Assembly (NCBI GenBank): GCA_963693305.1
Contig: OY855914.1
Coordinates: 22,129,972 to 22,193,971 of the forward strand
Direction: 5' to 3'
DNA from: Meandrina meandrites
Lineage: Eukaryota > Cnidaria > Anthozoa > Scleractinia > Meandrinidae
Length of the DNA: 64,000 nt
Positions within the stretch are counted from its first letter, which is position 1. Each line of letters starts with the position of its first letter. A model generated the notes under the pieces. The model saw only the letters and a list, made by a program, of their open reading frames with translations. It did not search any database and was not told the DNA's origin. Shown here piece after piece: positions 12,071 through 24,984 of this stretch. A program made the translations under genes and the position numbers.

Positions 12071-12274
12071 ATTGTAGGGCTGTGAACGCTAACCGACTTC
12101 GCAAAGCAGCAAAAAAAATTAGCATACCGTTACGTTAGCAACTCCGACCAACATTTCAGTAAAACTTTTGCATTTAAATATGACTTTCCAGGTAGACGTT
12201 GACAACAAACACTCGAGAGAACCGAACACGACACTTAAAATTGCCATTCAAAACCTGCTGAATTGTCATCAGTG

Positions 12275-12480
12275 ATGGCTGTTGCTGGCATAGCCATATT
12301 GTTTAAATATAAGACTTGGTCCACGAGGATTATAATGAACAATTTCTGCGACAATTGGAAGGCATTGAAAGATTATAATAACAAAAACATCGTTGCCCTC
12401 AAAAATATTTGACAGATTCCCACTGCTGGGGAAGAATGTCAGATACTGCTTTTTCACCACTTCAAACCCTAATTTCCACT
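12275..12480 (-). pseudogene. Second helicase fragment, opposite strand, unit 2
   Basis: Copy of 2890-3116 (NVxDVFV, CLPIVAEIVH, NPRGPSLIF) in the same place relative to the plus-strand fragment. A G-run of about 20 bases at 12583-12609 lies next to it. Confidence 0.45.
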
Positions 12481-13044
12481 GATCTATCGTGATCGCCGTC
12501 GTTTATTTCGTCTGTCTGGAATTCATCGAAAGCGCAACTATGGTTGAGTTGATGATCCCAATGCGAGTTAAATTGAAACCAGGGGGTGGGGGGGGGGGGG
12601 GGGGGGGGGTGAAACTTGGATGTGCGACATATAGATGATGTTTCATGTTAAGTAATTCACGAGTAGTGTTTTAGCGCAAAGTAAAAGTTCGTGGAAATTA
12701 TAACATAAATCTTCGCATCTTGTTTGTTCCTTTGAAGTTTGCCGGGCTTCATTATTAACCATGCTAAAGGAAAAGGGGGAAACTGTGATAACGGGCTACG
12801 AGTTTGGCAAAAGTGAGGTTTTGCGGATTATACTAATTAAAAGATTCCCAGTGATTCCCAGATGATTCAACATTTTTTGGTTGTTGAATGCAAACTCTGA
12901 CTGATTTTTCGCTTTATATTCCACGCCGCCGAGATATTTCACAGTGACTTGAAACATTAGGTGAGAAATCCGGCTGAAAATACAAAAATATCTCGGCGGC
13001 GTGAAACATCAGGCGCAAATCCGTCTCTGCCCGCATTCTACACG

Positions 13045-13452
13045 GGTGCACGCATTAAGAGTGCGTCAACGACAAAACCAGTCGGAAACAGGCAGGAGGT
13101 GATACAGCTCAAATCACCAATTTCGTTTAAACTTGGCACAAATGTTGGGCATGATAAGTTATCACTTGTGACAAAACATAAGGTTAAAATATTTGATTCC
13201 CTCCAAATTATGGGACCAAGTGCAAAAATGGCCATTTTTCACTAATTTATGCATATTTAATAAGCTGATTTTGATTAGCCAGTTCCACACTGGGTCCCAT
13301 AACTTGGAGGGAAAAAATATTTTAACCTTATGTTTTGTTACAATTGATAGCTCATCATGTTCAACATTTGTGCCAAGTTTGTTTGAGCGGAATTGGTCAT
13401 TTGAGCTGTATCACCTACTGCCTGGTTCTCTCGTGGACGTGCTCTTAATGTT
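13045..13452. repeat. Foldback element, unit 2
   Basis: Same foldback as 3665-4065 with both arms present. The ORF-like stretches on both strands are by-products of the inverted arms. Confidence 0.7.
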
Positions 13453-13743
13453 AAAAAGACACAGTTTTGGGTGACGTATTTCTTTGCAACGACTTGACTG
13501 ATACACGATTCCCACCGTTGCCCGGCACTGCAATGCCTTCAGCGAAAAGTGTCTCCCCACTCTCCCACCCCCCCCCCCCCCCCGCCCACTTCCTTCCGAT
13601 TAAAATCTTTTAAGTATTGGATTTTATATTTATAAAGCGCCCTCTGATATGGCTATATTTAAGGGGATATCCATCCCCACATAGCTAGGTGGCAAATGAC
13701 AAACAGTTCCCACTGAAACGGTTTTTAAAGCAATCTGTATTAC

Positions 13744-13885
13744 CTTGACAGTCAAACAGCTCCACTCTCATTGCTAGGTGTTGCTGACTCCATTTCATTG
13801 GTCGAAAGCGGATATAGCGTGTTCTGAGTGGTGGGTTTAGGTCATAATAAACTACAGTGTTCCCGTCTGTATTTCCAGCAAATTC
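13744..13885 (-). CDS. F5/8C domain copy 2, exon 2
   Basis: A 142-bp exon, TRYIRFRPMKWSQQHLAMRV then ELFDCQ. Phase 0 to phase 1. Intact splice sites. Confidence 0.8.
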
Positions 13886-14320
13886 CTACATCAGTAAGAT
13901 GGGAAATGTTAGGCATTTGCTGTTTTGAAAGCTTTGCTGCTAAATGTGTCTAGTTGACGGTTCTCTCTTCAGATGCAGTATTTTTGCTTCTCGGTTTGAC
14001 CACGGCCTGAAAACTGTACTAGATGGCTGTGGCTAAAGCGCTACTTCAAAACATAATTTTTTTCAAATTTCGAATTAATTAACAATTGCCTCACGTTAGC
14101 GCGCACTATCGAGTTATGGTACATTTGGGAAGTTTTCAGAAGACAGATGCTTAACGCTCTCCAAACTTCCTAAGTGCCCCATAACACGCGTAGTGCACGA
14201 CCTAAGTCACCAATTGTTTTATAACATTGCCGGTAGAAATTTACTTCGCTTTAACTTGGACCACTTTCGCTCAAAAAAGACTTTGACGAGCGATTTGTAC
14301 CAGTAATCACATGATTTCGA

Positions 14321-14323
<3 letters not shown>

Positions 14324-14361
<38 letters not shown>

Positions 14362-14381
14362 GCTAACAAAATTTTGTTAGC

Positions 14382-14419
<38 letters not shown>
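14324..14419. repeat. 96-bp perfect palindrome (unit 2)
   Basis: Two 48-bp arms meet with no spacer at 14371/14372. The left arm starts CAATTTGGAATAAATAAGC. Unit 1 has an imperfect version with a spacer (4881-4976), unit 4 a 56-bp perfect core (34534-34589). Confidence 0.85.
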
Positions 14420-15672
14420 GATCGACGAGAAAAATAATGTGATTACTTGTTAATAATATACAAGCAACCATTTCTGTCACGCTTTGGTAATGTTCGTGAC
14501 AAGTCCATGTTTCCAGTGCCTGGCTGTAAATTTGACGTGTGAATTCATGCACTCTCTGGAAGTGCTGCATGAAAACGTTTTACTTCAGAATAGTCTTCTC
14601 GCCGTTAAATTTGAAGGACTTGAATAGCAAAGCAAAGGGAATTTTTCCTAAACGGCTAAAGTTCTGCTGCCGTTCTTTTCGGTGGGTTTAAGAAACTCCG
14701 TCCGTGCCGTGTTCGTGCACGGTCGAGCCGAAAACAATCTTCAGCACATGATGTTCTGACAGAATATCTAAAATTGAACTAGAATCCGCCGAACCGATCT
14801 TCTCAGTGCAGGAAAGCATTTAGTTACAACTTCGTGTTGCTGGCTGATTTCAATGGAATTTCTACAGGTTAGATTTGCCTTTTAATGCCACTTTGGGCGC
14901 CTTTTAATTTGTTATTGAGCGAGCACTAACAACAGCTGCAAAAATTTAGCTAAGCTTACCTAATTTCTAAGCTTTCTCTCTTGAAAAAATAGAATGCTTG
15001 CTTCTCTCGTCTTCAAAACTAAGAAGTAGTCTGTTCCTAGGCAGTCTGTTTAGTACTTCTTCGCGTTTCTGTTCAGAGAAGTGAAGTCGAGGATTGTGAC
15101 GCTATTGGTGTAATTGGCCGTCGGTCTGAGTTTAATTTCAAGTTTATGTTTTGTCCTCATTGCTTTTGTGATTATTCCTTGGCTTTCACACCTCTCGACA
15201 ATTGGTTATTTTTGAAGTGCTCTTTTACTCTGCGTTATTTTCAAGCTTTTCATTAAAATTGCGTTATAAAGATCAAACAATCTTGTCTCACTTTTGTCCC
15301 ATATTTTGTTTGTCCGAGATGGATTTTGCATGAAGCTGCCGTAAATGTCAATCATTTTCAATTCACCGTTTTGCACTGCTAATTTCACGTTTTGCACTGC
15401 TAATTTCACTTTCTGCACTGCCAATTTCACTTTTTGCACTGGTTTGGAATTAATTGACGTGTTCTTAGCCAATCAGAATGAAGAAATTGTTGCTTGTATA
15501 TTATTACCTCACTCTATCAGCGTGCACTATGAGATTTATAATAAAATTTCGATATGGCGCGTTCTAATTGGTTTAAACAGTGTGCTCTATGAGAGTACAA
15601 AGCACGAAGTTCACGTCAACATCTGCAAAATGGCAAACGATTTTCCGAATTTTTCCCTTGGCATTTCCGAGG

Positions 15673-15676
<4 letters not shown>

Positions 15677-15708
<32 letters not shown>

Positions 15709-17221
15709 TATTGCTCTACGTCAACGACACTGCTTACAGACATTATTAATTTATAATTACAGTACCTAACTTACGATCTTTTTACAAAACATTACTGACA
15801 TACAAACTACAATACTCTACTTACTATAAACTTATATTATACATACAATCCTAATACTACGAGATACTTACAGAAAGCTATTTACAATACATTTAGAGTT
15901 ACTGGCAGCAGTTAGAAAAATAGAAAACAGAAGAGAGGAGAAAAAGTGGAACGTTAATTTTAAATTTCAACATTTAGCTTAAACTAGGTCTCTAGCAATG
16001 GTCGAAAGTAAGAGGTTTGCTTCTGCTATCACTACTGGTAGGGTCACGCTAGGTTAACAAACAAATATTTAATTCTTTAAAAGTGGTCAAGGAGAGGTCT
16101 CCATTTTTCAGACGGAACATTAAGTTCATTGGTTTCAATTTCATGAGTCTTTTTTAGAAGGCGCAAAAAGTGTGAAAGACTGGGAGTTTCGTTTTTGACT
16201 TTACAGGCCCAGATAAAATACCTGCTCATCAGACATGAGAAATTGATTTGCAGCGCTGCATTTGAGGTGTCTGGCTTGAAGCCCAAGGCCGTGGTCATAT
16301 CTAGACTTTTTCCTTTCTGCATTAATGAGCATGATTGTAGCCATTTAAAAATGTTATCCCAAAAACGAGAGATCAGATTACAATTCCAGAAAACGTGGAG
16401 CAATGTTTCTGTTTCTTTTCCGCAAAAGGTGCAACGATCATTCTCTTTCACTGTAATCTTATATAAAAATGAATTTGTTGGTAGCCGTCGATGGAGAAAC
16501 TTAAATTGGAAAATTATAAGTCTGGTACCTTTCGTACATTTTCTTGTTAGCTGAAAAACTTTTTTCCAATTAATTTCTCCTTTTTCCAAGGCGCAATCTT
16601 CGTGCCATTTCGCCTGAGAAGTTGTCGGTTTTTCACTTTTAATTGCAATAAGAGTTCTATACGTTAAGTTGCTTGGTTTTTTGGTTTCTAAGAAGGTTTT
16701 AATGAAAGGTTCGGTCACTTCTTTTTCGGGACTATCTATGTTGTCCTTGTATCGTTTTCTTAATTTCTTCAGCGTTGCGGTAATTCCGTTGAATGCGAGG
16801 GGGCAGACTTTGAAACTGTGTTTATTTTGAAATTCTTCATAAGAGAGAAACAAGGTCGCGTCTTTCATAAAAGACTCAACTGTCAAAATTCCATTTGCAA
16901 GCCATTCTCGAAGATAGACGGGTTTGCGATCTATTCTGATTAAAGAATTATTCCAGATGCGCTGTGTTTTGTAGTGTTGTAGGGAGGAAATGTTGTCGTT
17001 ATAATTAATCTCAGCCCAAATCATCAGTATTTCGTTAATGAAGACATCGGAAGTTTGGAAATAACGTTTAATATCTGTTTTGTCTAAATTACCAAGAAAC
17101 ACATCTTCTCCACCATATCTGCCAAGCTCCCGGTTAAAGAAAAGTTTCCACTTTCCTAAGTTTGCTTTATCCAGATATTTTTTAATCCAAATAGTTTTCA
17201 AAGATTTATTAAAAGAGAGAG
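15677..17221 (-). mobile_element. 5'-truncated LINE insertion with 8-bp target duplication
   Basis: The insertion begins at a poly-T run (15678-15706), which is the poly(A) tail of a minus-strand LINE. GAGGAGTT occurs at 15669-15676 and again at 17222-17229. The uninterrupted site is seen in unit 4 (GAGGAGTTAAGGC at about 36427). The element is about 1.55 kb and contains only the C-terminal part of the reverse transcriptase ORF. Confidence 0.85.
16077..17201 (-). CDS. LINE ORF2 C-terminal fragment with zf-RVT motif
   Basis: An open frame of about 374 codons that runs up to the truncated 5' edge. Residues near 225-275 read FKFLHRRLPTNSFLYKI, CTFCGKETETLLHVFWNC, the Cys-Cys-His-Cys knuckle at the C-terminus of many LINE reverse transcriptases (Tx1/L1-like style). 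The catalytic YxDD part is missing because of 5' truncation. The frame is intact to its TAA stop, so the insertion is young. It cannot move by itself. Confidence 0.75.
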   Translation of the reverse strand: MKTIWIKKYLDKANLGKWKLFFNRELGRYGGEDVFLGNLDKTDIKRYFQTSDVFINEILMIWAEINYNDNISSLQHYKTQRIWNNSLIRIDRKPVYLREWLANGILTVESFMKDATLFLSYEEFQNKHSFKVCPLAFNGITATLKKLRKRYKDNIDSPEKEVTEPFIKTFLETKKPSNLTYRTLIAIKSEKPTTSQAKWHEDCALEKGEINWKKVFQLTRKCTKGTRLIIFQFKFLHRRLPTNSFLYKITVKENDRCTFCGKETETLLHVFWNCNLISRFWDNIFKWLQSCSLMQKGKSLDMTTALGFKPDTSNAALQINFSCLMSRYFIWACKVKNETPSLSHFLRLLKKTHEIETNELNVPSEKWRPLLDHF

Positions 17222-18462
17222 GAGGAGTTAAGGCAACAATTTCCGTTTGACAAATCGCAAAAGAAAACGAAATTTTGGCTGCAAAGAAAACGAGCTATTT
17301 GTCTGCAACGAACAACAGTAGTGTTAAAACTGTAAGTAAATTACAAGTAATTCAAAGTTCCGACAAATTGCCGGCAAAAATGAAGCAATCAAGTAGCGAA
17401 ATAAACAAAGGTTTCTCACCCTGTCTAGCGCTAACATAAACGACGCTATACCGGAATATCACGGAGGCAGTCATTACACTTTACACGTAAAACAGCGAAA
17501 GAAATCAACAAATAAACAAAGGTCTGTGTTTTTCTAGACGAGCTCTATCTATGTAAGGGTATTGAAAACTTACATGAAGAGTGCGCTCGTTCCATATGGC
17601 AATCTCCGGTCATCTCAGCGAAGCAAACATCAACATATTACTGAATTACAAAGCTCACCCTTCGAGTGATCAGTTAAAAGCTGCTCTTAAATCCTCTCCG
17701 ACGCTTCTAGTGGAAGCAGCTTAGTCTTTCCAACGTTATCACCAGTTCGGGCAATCCTCTCACGTAAATACGTCTGTCGTTCATTACAAACTCAGCTCGG
17801 GACAACCTCGCGAGGTTGTCCTAAAATTCGGGAATTTTATTCCGGGAAATTGCCAATCCATTCGCTTCCCGTCCAGGAATTTCCGGAATTTTTGGTTGAA
17901 TGGAAAGCGCCCATTCTCTCTTCACTCGAAACCGAAAGTGAACCTCAAGTTCCGCATTCTAACAAGCGTTGTGATTGGTTGAAATTTGCGCGCGTTATGT
18001 TATGCTATCGCCGCTTCCTGCGTGCTTCACAACAGAACAGAGCACAGTCGAGGCTTTTTTATTCGTTTATTAAATCCAGATTTGCCGTAGGTCATAATTA
18101 TTTCCCCAAACTCAAAACTATAAGAAACTCTAAAATCTGATTGGCCATCGACAGCCTGATTTTAGCCCAAGTAGAACAGTTTACACCACAAAACTCAAAA
18201 CCGCGTGCTGTCCCGTATCTGGACAGCACGCGTCTTTTGAGCGCACTATATTTTCCGTTTCCCGTACATCTCGGTCAAAATTAAACTCAACTGTTGTGCT
18301 TTTATATAGGTACGATTAACAAATTTGTTTTGCAGTTATGATTATTTAGTAACAGGAAGCGAGAGTCCGATTTTTTTTCCCGATTCCGATGCTTTCACTT
18401 ATATGATTACAGACCGAATTAGACACCCGCGCAGTCTTACCATTATTAATTGGTCGACCTAC

Positions 18463-18785
18463 CTTATCTGCTGTTTGTCCTTGTTCCTTATAGTAAGTGA
18501 AGTTGACCCCATTGTTACTGTACTGTAGCTTGTATGTGGTTACCCAATCCTTGTATCCATATCCTTGTGTTGCTACACCTGTGACACTCGTATTCGGATT
18601 ACCAAGATCAATCTGCAGCCATTGATTGATATCACCAGTGGCACCCCAGTATCCATCTCCTTGCAGTCTGCCATGTTCGGGGGGAAAACCGTAAAGATCT
18701 GAAGAGGCACTTATTTGTCCGTCCACGATCGCACCGCTTTCCATGCCGAGGGCGGCTTTCTGACAACCTACGTTGTTACTCAATC
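18463..18785 (-). CDS. F5/8C domain copy 2, exon 1
   Basis: A 323-bp exon of the discoidin domain, with AIVDGQISASSDLYG, WLQIDLG and GYGYKDWVTTYKLQYS. Intact acceptor and donor. Exon 2 is 4.6 kb away because a LINE sits in the intron. Confidence 0.85.
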
Positions 18786-18864
18786 CTAATAAGAGAAAGA
18801 GAAAATTTTGAACGACATTTGACAATAATAAAGGTGACGGAGTCTATTGTTGTTATCATCATCC

Positions 18865-18898
<34 letters not shown>

Positions 18899-19507
18899 GA
18901 TTATTATCATTATTATTATTACAAGTGCAACCGGTAAAAACAATATATAATTATATATCCCATAAAAGGTCGGTGCAAGAAGAAAGGTTAAAAAATCGGT
19001 GAGTTATCACATTACTTTCTTAATTCATTTTGATTGGCTTTACACTTAAAGTGACACTGGTTCTTACCCCTTACGATACAAGGAAAGGCAATGTAAGGCC
19101 AAAAGAAAAACAAATGTAAGGCTGACAAGACGGCTGAAAAGGGTTTTTCCACATAAATATATATATAACCCGTTAATACGGACAATGGACATTTTTCTGT
19201 GTCCCGAGTGACTAACTCCCGTCAACCCCGCTTTACGGACACTTTTTATCTGTGCACCGTCATTTTTCAATGTCACGATTATTTGCAAATTAGAGACTGG
19301 CAAAATAAGGACATATTTCCTACGTTTGTCAAGGCATGCTGGAGTTGTTTTTGGCTCTGTTAAAAGTCAGCCTCAAATAAGGTTTTGATTGCATTTGAAT
19401 CGTAAAATGTGTAAGTTCTCCCTCCTCATCTGTAAGAATTGAGAGAAGGTTATATAATGTATTTCAGTGTTAAATTATGATATGTCATGAAAGTGTAAAG
19501 GTCGTAC

Positions 19508-19693
19508 TTTTGCACGAGAAATCTTGTCCACTCCAAGTTCCATTTTGTTGACATCTTCTTACTTGAGAACCAGACCCCATATAGCCATTATTACACGAGA
19601 ACTGGCAGACTACATTATAATTTATCTTTGCATTTCCTGGGCATCCAAGTCTTGTTCCATTGGACGGTGAAGGTAACGCTGGACACGTAATCA
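19508..19693 (-). CDS. CCP A exon, unit 3
   Basis: A 186-bp phase-1 CCP exon, VITCPALPSPSNGTRLGC to WSGQDFSC. It is separated from its CCP B partner by the 4.7-kb TTAA element but has intact splice sites. It can join F5/8C copy 2. Confidence 0.8.
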
Positions 19694-19865
19694 CTAGAAT
19701 GAAACCAAAACAAAGCTATACCATTAAAAATGGCATTTTTTGAAAAAAAGATGGCCATTACATTACTAATCACTGTTATAAAGATGGTAACCTTTAATGG
19801 ATAACACCTAAATGTTACTGGCAAAGTTTTAAAGTTACACTTTAGCTGTCATTCATTTAACTTAA

Positions 19866-22800
19866 GAGCAGGTGTCCACAAAAATCAAACATTGAGTGGC
19901 AAACTTCAAAATTTCAAAATCGCTCAAACTTTGGCTGTCAGTAGTCCATAATGAGTTATTCATCGCCATGCAATTTATTTCTCAATCGTAAATTTTACGG
20001 CCAGACACGTGAAAATTCGACTTGAAAATTAGCGGTTTTAAAGCAAACCTCTTGCCTTTAGTACAAAACATGAAGACATCCACTTGTTATCAGCTTATTC
20101 TACATCTTTTCCAGATTTTATTCTATAATTTCTATGAAGTTTAAATAAATTTATGACACTAAGAGAGATCTGAAAGAAATCCCACTCTTTCTCTATGGAA
20201 ATGACAAGGTAAATTTAAGAGATCATTTACCATACTACCTTTATCTCAAATAAACTGGTATTTTGTAAATAGAGTCAGGAAGAAATGGCCTTTCAATTGA
20301 TGTCACTTTTTGTCTGGGGAAATTAAATCGTTCTCTCTGAGAAAGCGCTAAAAATCACAAAATCAAGCAAATAAGACATTGCGTGACAGACGTGACAAAG
20401 GTTGAAATTGCGATTTTCAAATATTCTGGCCCTATAAACTCCATAAAAATAAAAAGATCTTATTGCTACGCATGAATTTGCTATTCATTAACTTTTTGTG
20501 AAAAAAGAAAAACAGCGTTTGATTTCTATTTAAGCTTTCCCTCCGTTTTGCGTGTAAAGTGTACCCAGTTTATATCATTTCTTTCACTTGGATGTTGTGT
20601 TATGTGGATGTCTTTGTGAGCTAATAAGTAAATTATTAATGCTATCACTAATTTTAGAAAGTTGCTAATTCTAGTTCCTAGTTCTTAATATATATTTATT
20701 ACTAAAACTGAACAACTTGTCATCGTTGTTATGGTTGCTAATTCTAAACAAGTTTTCCTCCTGATTTTTTACCATTTTTGGATTTTCCCACGGCCTTGCC
20801 GCATATCTCACGCGCTGTGTAATGGCTGCAATGTAGTTATTGTGCTCTTTTCAGAGTATAATGAGAACAAACTGCTCCTGTAATAGGTAAGATAAAAGCT
20901 AGAGTCTTTAATTACTTTGCGCAACTGGCAAAGGATATTTCGAATCACTGTTTCGGCGGGTCGTTTTCTCCTGAAATATTCAACCACAGAAAGTGAACTC
21001 GTGCTTAGCTGGCTAGATTGGGTGCTTTCAGAACACGGGCACTGGACACAATTGTATTCCTGAGTTAGATCAAGTAAGTTGTGTGTAAATTGTTATTTCA
21101 GAACACTGCCTGAAAAGGTTCAGTCTGTGGAATGATGCAGCATGTAGTCCGCTTGCAAAGAATTTTTACTGACCTTATTTGTATTTATTTTCAACAAAAA
21201 TGGCAGAATTACCTCAACCTTTTACCTGTATTCCACTCTTTTTCGCACCAAAGAAATAACAAAAGGCAAAGCGTGACTCGAATGTATCTCGTGTTGATTC
21301 CACTGATTTGGGTATCACAGCCAATGCAAGAAATTTACTGAACGACAAGTTTTGAAGAGTAACAAAGAGTGCCCTAAAGCGAACCATTGACATCCACTTC
21401 TAATGTGCAACATTGTCACTTAAATACATATGAGCATGAATGGGGTATCCTCGGAGACCCAGGGGCAGCAAAGAGGGGCAAAACGAAGTAAACCGGGCAG
21501 ACATCGTAGCGGCAAAAGTGTTCTATAAAAGTATAAGCCCCTGGGAAACGAGTCTCTCCAGACGGTATATATACCGTCAAGAAAGACACATAAAAGGTAA
21601 TAACTTTCTTTCTGTTCGCCATTCCAAGTAGCCCACACCGGCCTTGAACGTATCAATCCTCTACATCTTCAGACTCACTATCCTCACTTGTACTGAATGC
21701 CATCCTCAGTCGCCATATTCTCAAACCGGATCTCCAGACGGTATATAATTCATGTTGAGACACCATATAGTCGCCCTGCAGCTTTGCTTGTACTGCTGTT
21801 TGCTTGCAGTTAACATTTATTTACTGCAATTTGCTTGCGGTTAGCATTCATTTTGTGGTTGGGCGCCATGTTTTTCATTGTCGGCGGCTCCAGACCATTT
21901 CTAAGCGACTCTGCGAATGCTGGCTCCTGATTGAGCAAAAAAATCCTTTGTATTATTTTGCCCAATCGGTGAACAGGTACAAGTTACATTAGAGAACCAC
22001 AAAAAGTCGGGAAATCATTTCGGATGTCAGAAAGAAATATATTTCAAGATCTGCCCGGATATTGTCATATGGACTGATCAGAGGAAATAGTGGCTTTTTT
22101 ACCTGTATGCGACACATTGCGGCCGTCCGGCACACTCGTCTTATCTCGTCTGGCACGTGCGACAATGTTCGAAGCGCGGACAAATTGCAGTCGGCCGAAA
22201 AATATTGAGATAAAGTCAGAAAAATGTAAAATCAAACGTACAAGCCAGTACTAGTAAATTTCAGAAAATTGAGACCTTACGTCAATCTTCAGCATCAATC
22301 ACTCATTTAATTTATTTTTTATATTTTTTATTTTCGGATACTTCAGCCAACTGGAATATTCCCGTGCTGCAAAGAAATACACGTAGTGCAGGCCAGACGA
22401 GTATGCCGAACTGCCCTCAATGCACTGCACAGGTAAACAAGACACAATTTATATTTACAATACATCTGATCGGTCCAAACAAAAATTACTGGTGGACGTG
22501 TTGATATATTTTTCTTTCTGACATCCGAAATGACTTCCGACATTTCTCGGCTATCTTATGTTAATTAAAATAAAATATGGCCGATACAATAACCGCCTTG
22601 TAAGAACACACGAAAGTGACTCTGAAGTTATTATTCGCTGATTGGGCAAAATAATACAAAGAATTTTTTTTTTTGCTCAATCAGGAGCCAGCATTCGCAG
22701 AGCCGCTTGGAAATGGTCTGGAGAGACTGGTTTCCCAGGGGCTCTTACACTTTTATAGAAAACGTTTGCCGCTACGATTTCTGCCCGGTTTACTTCGTTT

Positions 22801-24522
22801 CGCCCCCACTAACGGCCCTTGGGTCTCCGAGGATGGATTGGAGGAAGCTGCTTGTCCAACCTTCCGCTTAATTCTTAACAGCCATTATGATACGTGGACA
22901 TGGTATACCTAGTAGACTGGACAAAAATTAGCCAGGGCTGGCCGGCAATATTTTCAGCAACGTATTTTTAAAATGTGCAAGTAAAACAATTCAGGTTGAG
23001 CACTTTTAAGAAAGATGAAATGGAAATAAATTCAGTTTCAACGTATCGCTTACCGGTAATATATCTCGCAACTACCCTTTCATGATGAGATCAAGGCTTA
23101 TCTCACGGGTGAAAACTCGGAAGCGAAGTGACAGCCGTCTAATGCACAATGATTCGTTAATTTAGGAATGAGTGAGAATTAGTGCCATTCTCTATTGTGA
23201 AATGATAGAATTTAGGTGATGTCAAAATACAATAAAAATCGACAAAAGTGAAGGAAAACAGTCACGTTTTCAGCGGTCTTTATATGAAGGGAAAAAAAAA
23301 CCTTCCTCGAGGAAGCATACTCCCGGATCCCCGAAAGGAGGCTCGGTTAAACGGGCCTACAACTTTGAAAAAGCTGGCTATGTAAGTACTTTGTGTGTCA
23401 TTCATAACATGAATAAACTATAAATAAACTAATCTTATTATTTCTATATTATTTCGCCTGCCACTCGGGTAACATGAATAAATTAATAAGCAAATGTTTG
23501 ATCCATTTTGAGCGAAAAAGAATCTTCCGTAGGGCAAAAACCACAGAATACTTTTCAGTGACAATCATATTAATCAGTTGGCAACCAAAGATAACGCAAC
23601 ACAAAGGGGCTTCCCAAAAATTCTTACATAAATCCCAAGAGGGGCTTCGGCAGATTGGAAGTTGATTTGATTTTTGCAGGTTTGGGATAAATCTGCCATA
23701 TCAAAAGATGTCTCATAGTTACAGTCAGATGGAAAAATCCATCTTTGCTCTCAAACTTCAGTTGTAGGGTTTTCTCTACCATATGAATCGACATACATAT
23801 ATAGTCGGGACGGTCGGTAGATTGATATAATAAGCAAAAAACGTAGATTCTCAAAAGAAAATGATGTTGTTGTATGAACAGCAAAAAATGAAATCAGTTT
23901 GTTTTTATCGAGTTTGGGCTAAAATATCCGAAAATCACAATTTTCACCTTTGTCACGTCTGTCACGCAATCTCTTATTTGCTTGATTTCGTGATTTTTAG
24001 CGCTTTCTCAGAGAGAACGATTTAATTTCCCCAGACAAAAAGTGACATCAATTGAAAGGCCATTTCTTCCTGACTATATTTCCAAAATATCAGTTTATTT
24101 GAGATAAAGGTAGTATGGTAAATAATCTCTTAAATTTACCTTGTCATTTCCATAGAGAAAGAGTGGGATTTCTTTCAGATCTCTCTTAGTGCCATGAATT
24201 TATTTAAACTTCATAGAAATTATAGAATAAAATCTGGAAAAGATGTAGAATAAGCTGATAACAAGTGGATGTCTTCAGGTGTTGTAGTACAGGCAAGTGG
24301 TTTGCTTTAAAATCGCTAATTTTCAAGTCGAAGTTTCCCGTGTCTGGCCGTGAAATTTATGATCGTCATTTCCTGCCGAAAGAAAGAGTTATTTGACAAA
24401 TAAATTGCATGGTGATGAATAACTCATTATGGACTACTTACAGTCAGAGTTTGAACAATTTTGAGTTTTTACACTTTTGCCGCTTTTTTCCGATTTTGTT
24501 TGATTCTTACAGACATTCGCTC
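19866..24522. mobile_element. TTAA-duplicating element with long inverted arms (Kolobok-like), 4.66 kb
   Basis: TTAA flanks both sides (19862-19865 and 24523-24526). The empty site is seen in unit 4 (31455-31465). The ends are inverted repeats starting GAGC, and the arms match for about 600 bp (19866-20450 and 23905-24522). A TTAA duplication with a purine 5' end fits Kolobok better than piggyBac, whose ends start CC. No transposase is seen, so it is non-autonomous. A second inverted pair is nested inside (21450-22060 and 22505-22835). It lies in the intron between CCP B and CCP A of unit 3. Confidence 0.75.
21450..22835. repeat. Nested inverted repeat inside the 4.7-kb TTAA element
   Basis: Several blocks of the left side return in inverse order on the right: CTCGGAGACCCA with CCCGGTTTACTTCG, GAGCCAGCATTCGCAG, CAAAATAATACAAAG and TTTCGGATGTCAGAAAG. 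The arms differ by indels. It may be a separate foldback element that inserted into the first. Confidence 0.65.
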
Positions 24523-24541
24523 TTAAACTTTTCCAGTCTAC

Positions 24542-24736
24542 CTTCACATTTGGGTATTGCGTTGTTCCACATCCCGTATTGCTGGTTATCAGAAGCAACG
24601 CACGTGACCGCTGACGAGCCATTCAAACGATAACCAATCGGACAAGAAAAGTTACATTTTGAGCCATATAGATTATCACAAATGCTAATGCGCAGTGGAT
24701 CTTTTGGATTTACCGACAGACGAGTGCAACTGATAA
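24542..24736 (-). CDS. CCP B exon, unit 3
   Basis: A 195-bp CCP B exon, VISCTRLSVNPKDPLR to NNAIPKCEG, with six cysteines. The GT donor lies at 24540-24541, only 14 bp from the TTAA duplication of the 4.7-kb element at 19866-24522. The insertion thus landed in the intron just past the splice site and lengthened it to about 4.85 kb. Confidence 0.8.
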
Positions 24737-24984
24737 CTGTAGAAGAAAATAAATTACTAAATGAATAATTTACTAATTCAATCAACAGTGCAGGTAAGAT
24801 CATAATTATGAAAACAGTTTTCTGTAAAAAAGCGTTAGCGTCCTTTCACATAGGCATATCTTCGTGTGTGAGATATTATTAAATCGAAGCCACATTACAC
24901 GTTGGGGCACACTTAGCGAGGGCAGCGCATGTAACAATAGTACATGAATCCAAAAATCCTGTTTAAAAAGTATTAAGATCGTAC

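Larger units (their letters stand above)
13970..17830. repeat. Intronic block shared by units 1, 2 and 4 (copy in unit 2)
   Basis: Same block as 4520-6840, made longer by a LINE insertion at 15677-17221. Contains the 96-bp perfect palindrome at 14324-14419. Confidence 0.55.

Noticed and set aside
19866..24522. piggyBac element because of the TTAA target
   Set aside because: Termini begin GAGC and not CC, and no piggyBac transposase is visible; Kolobok-like is the better but still unproven call.
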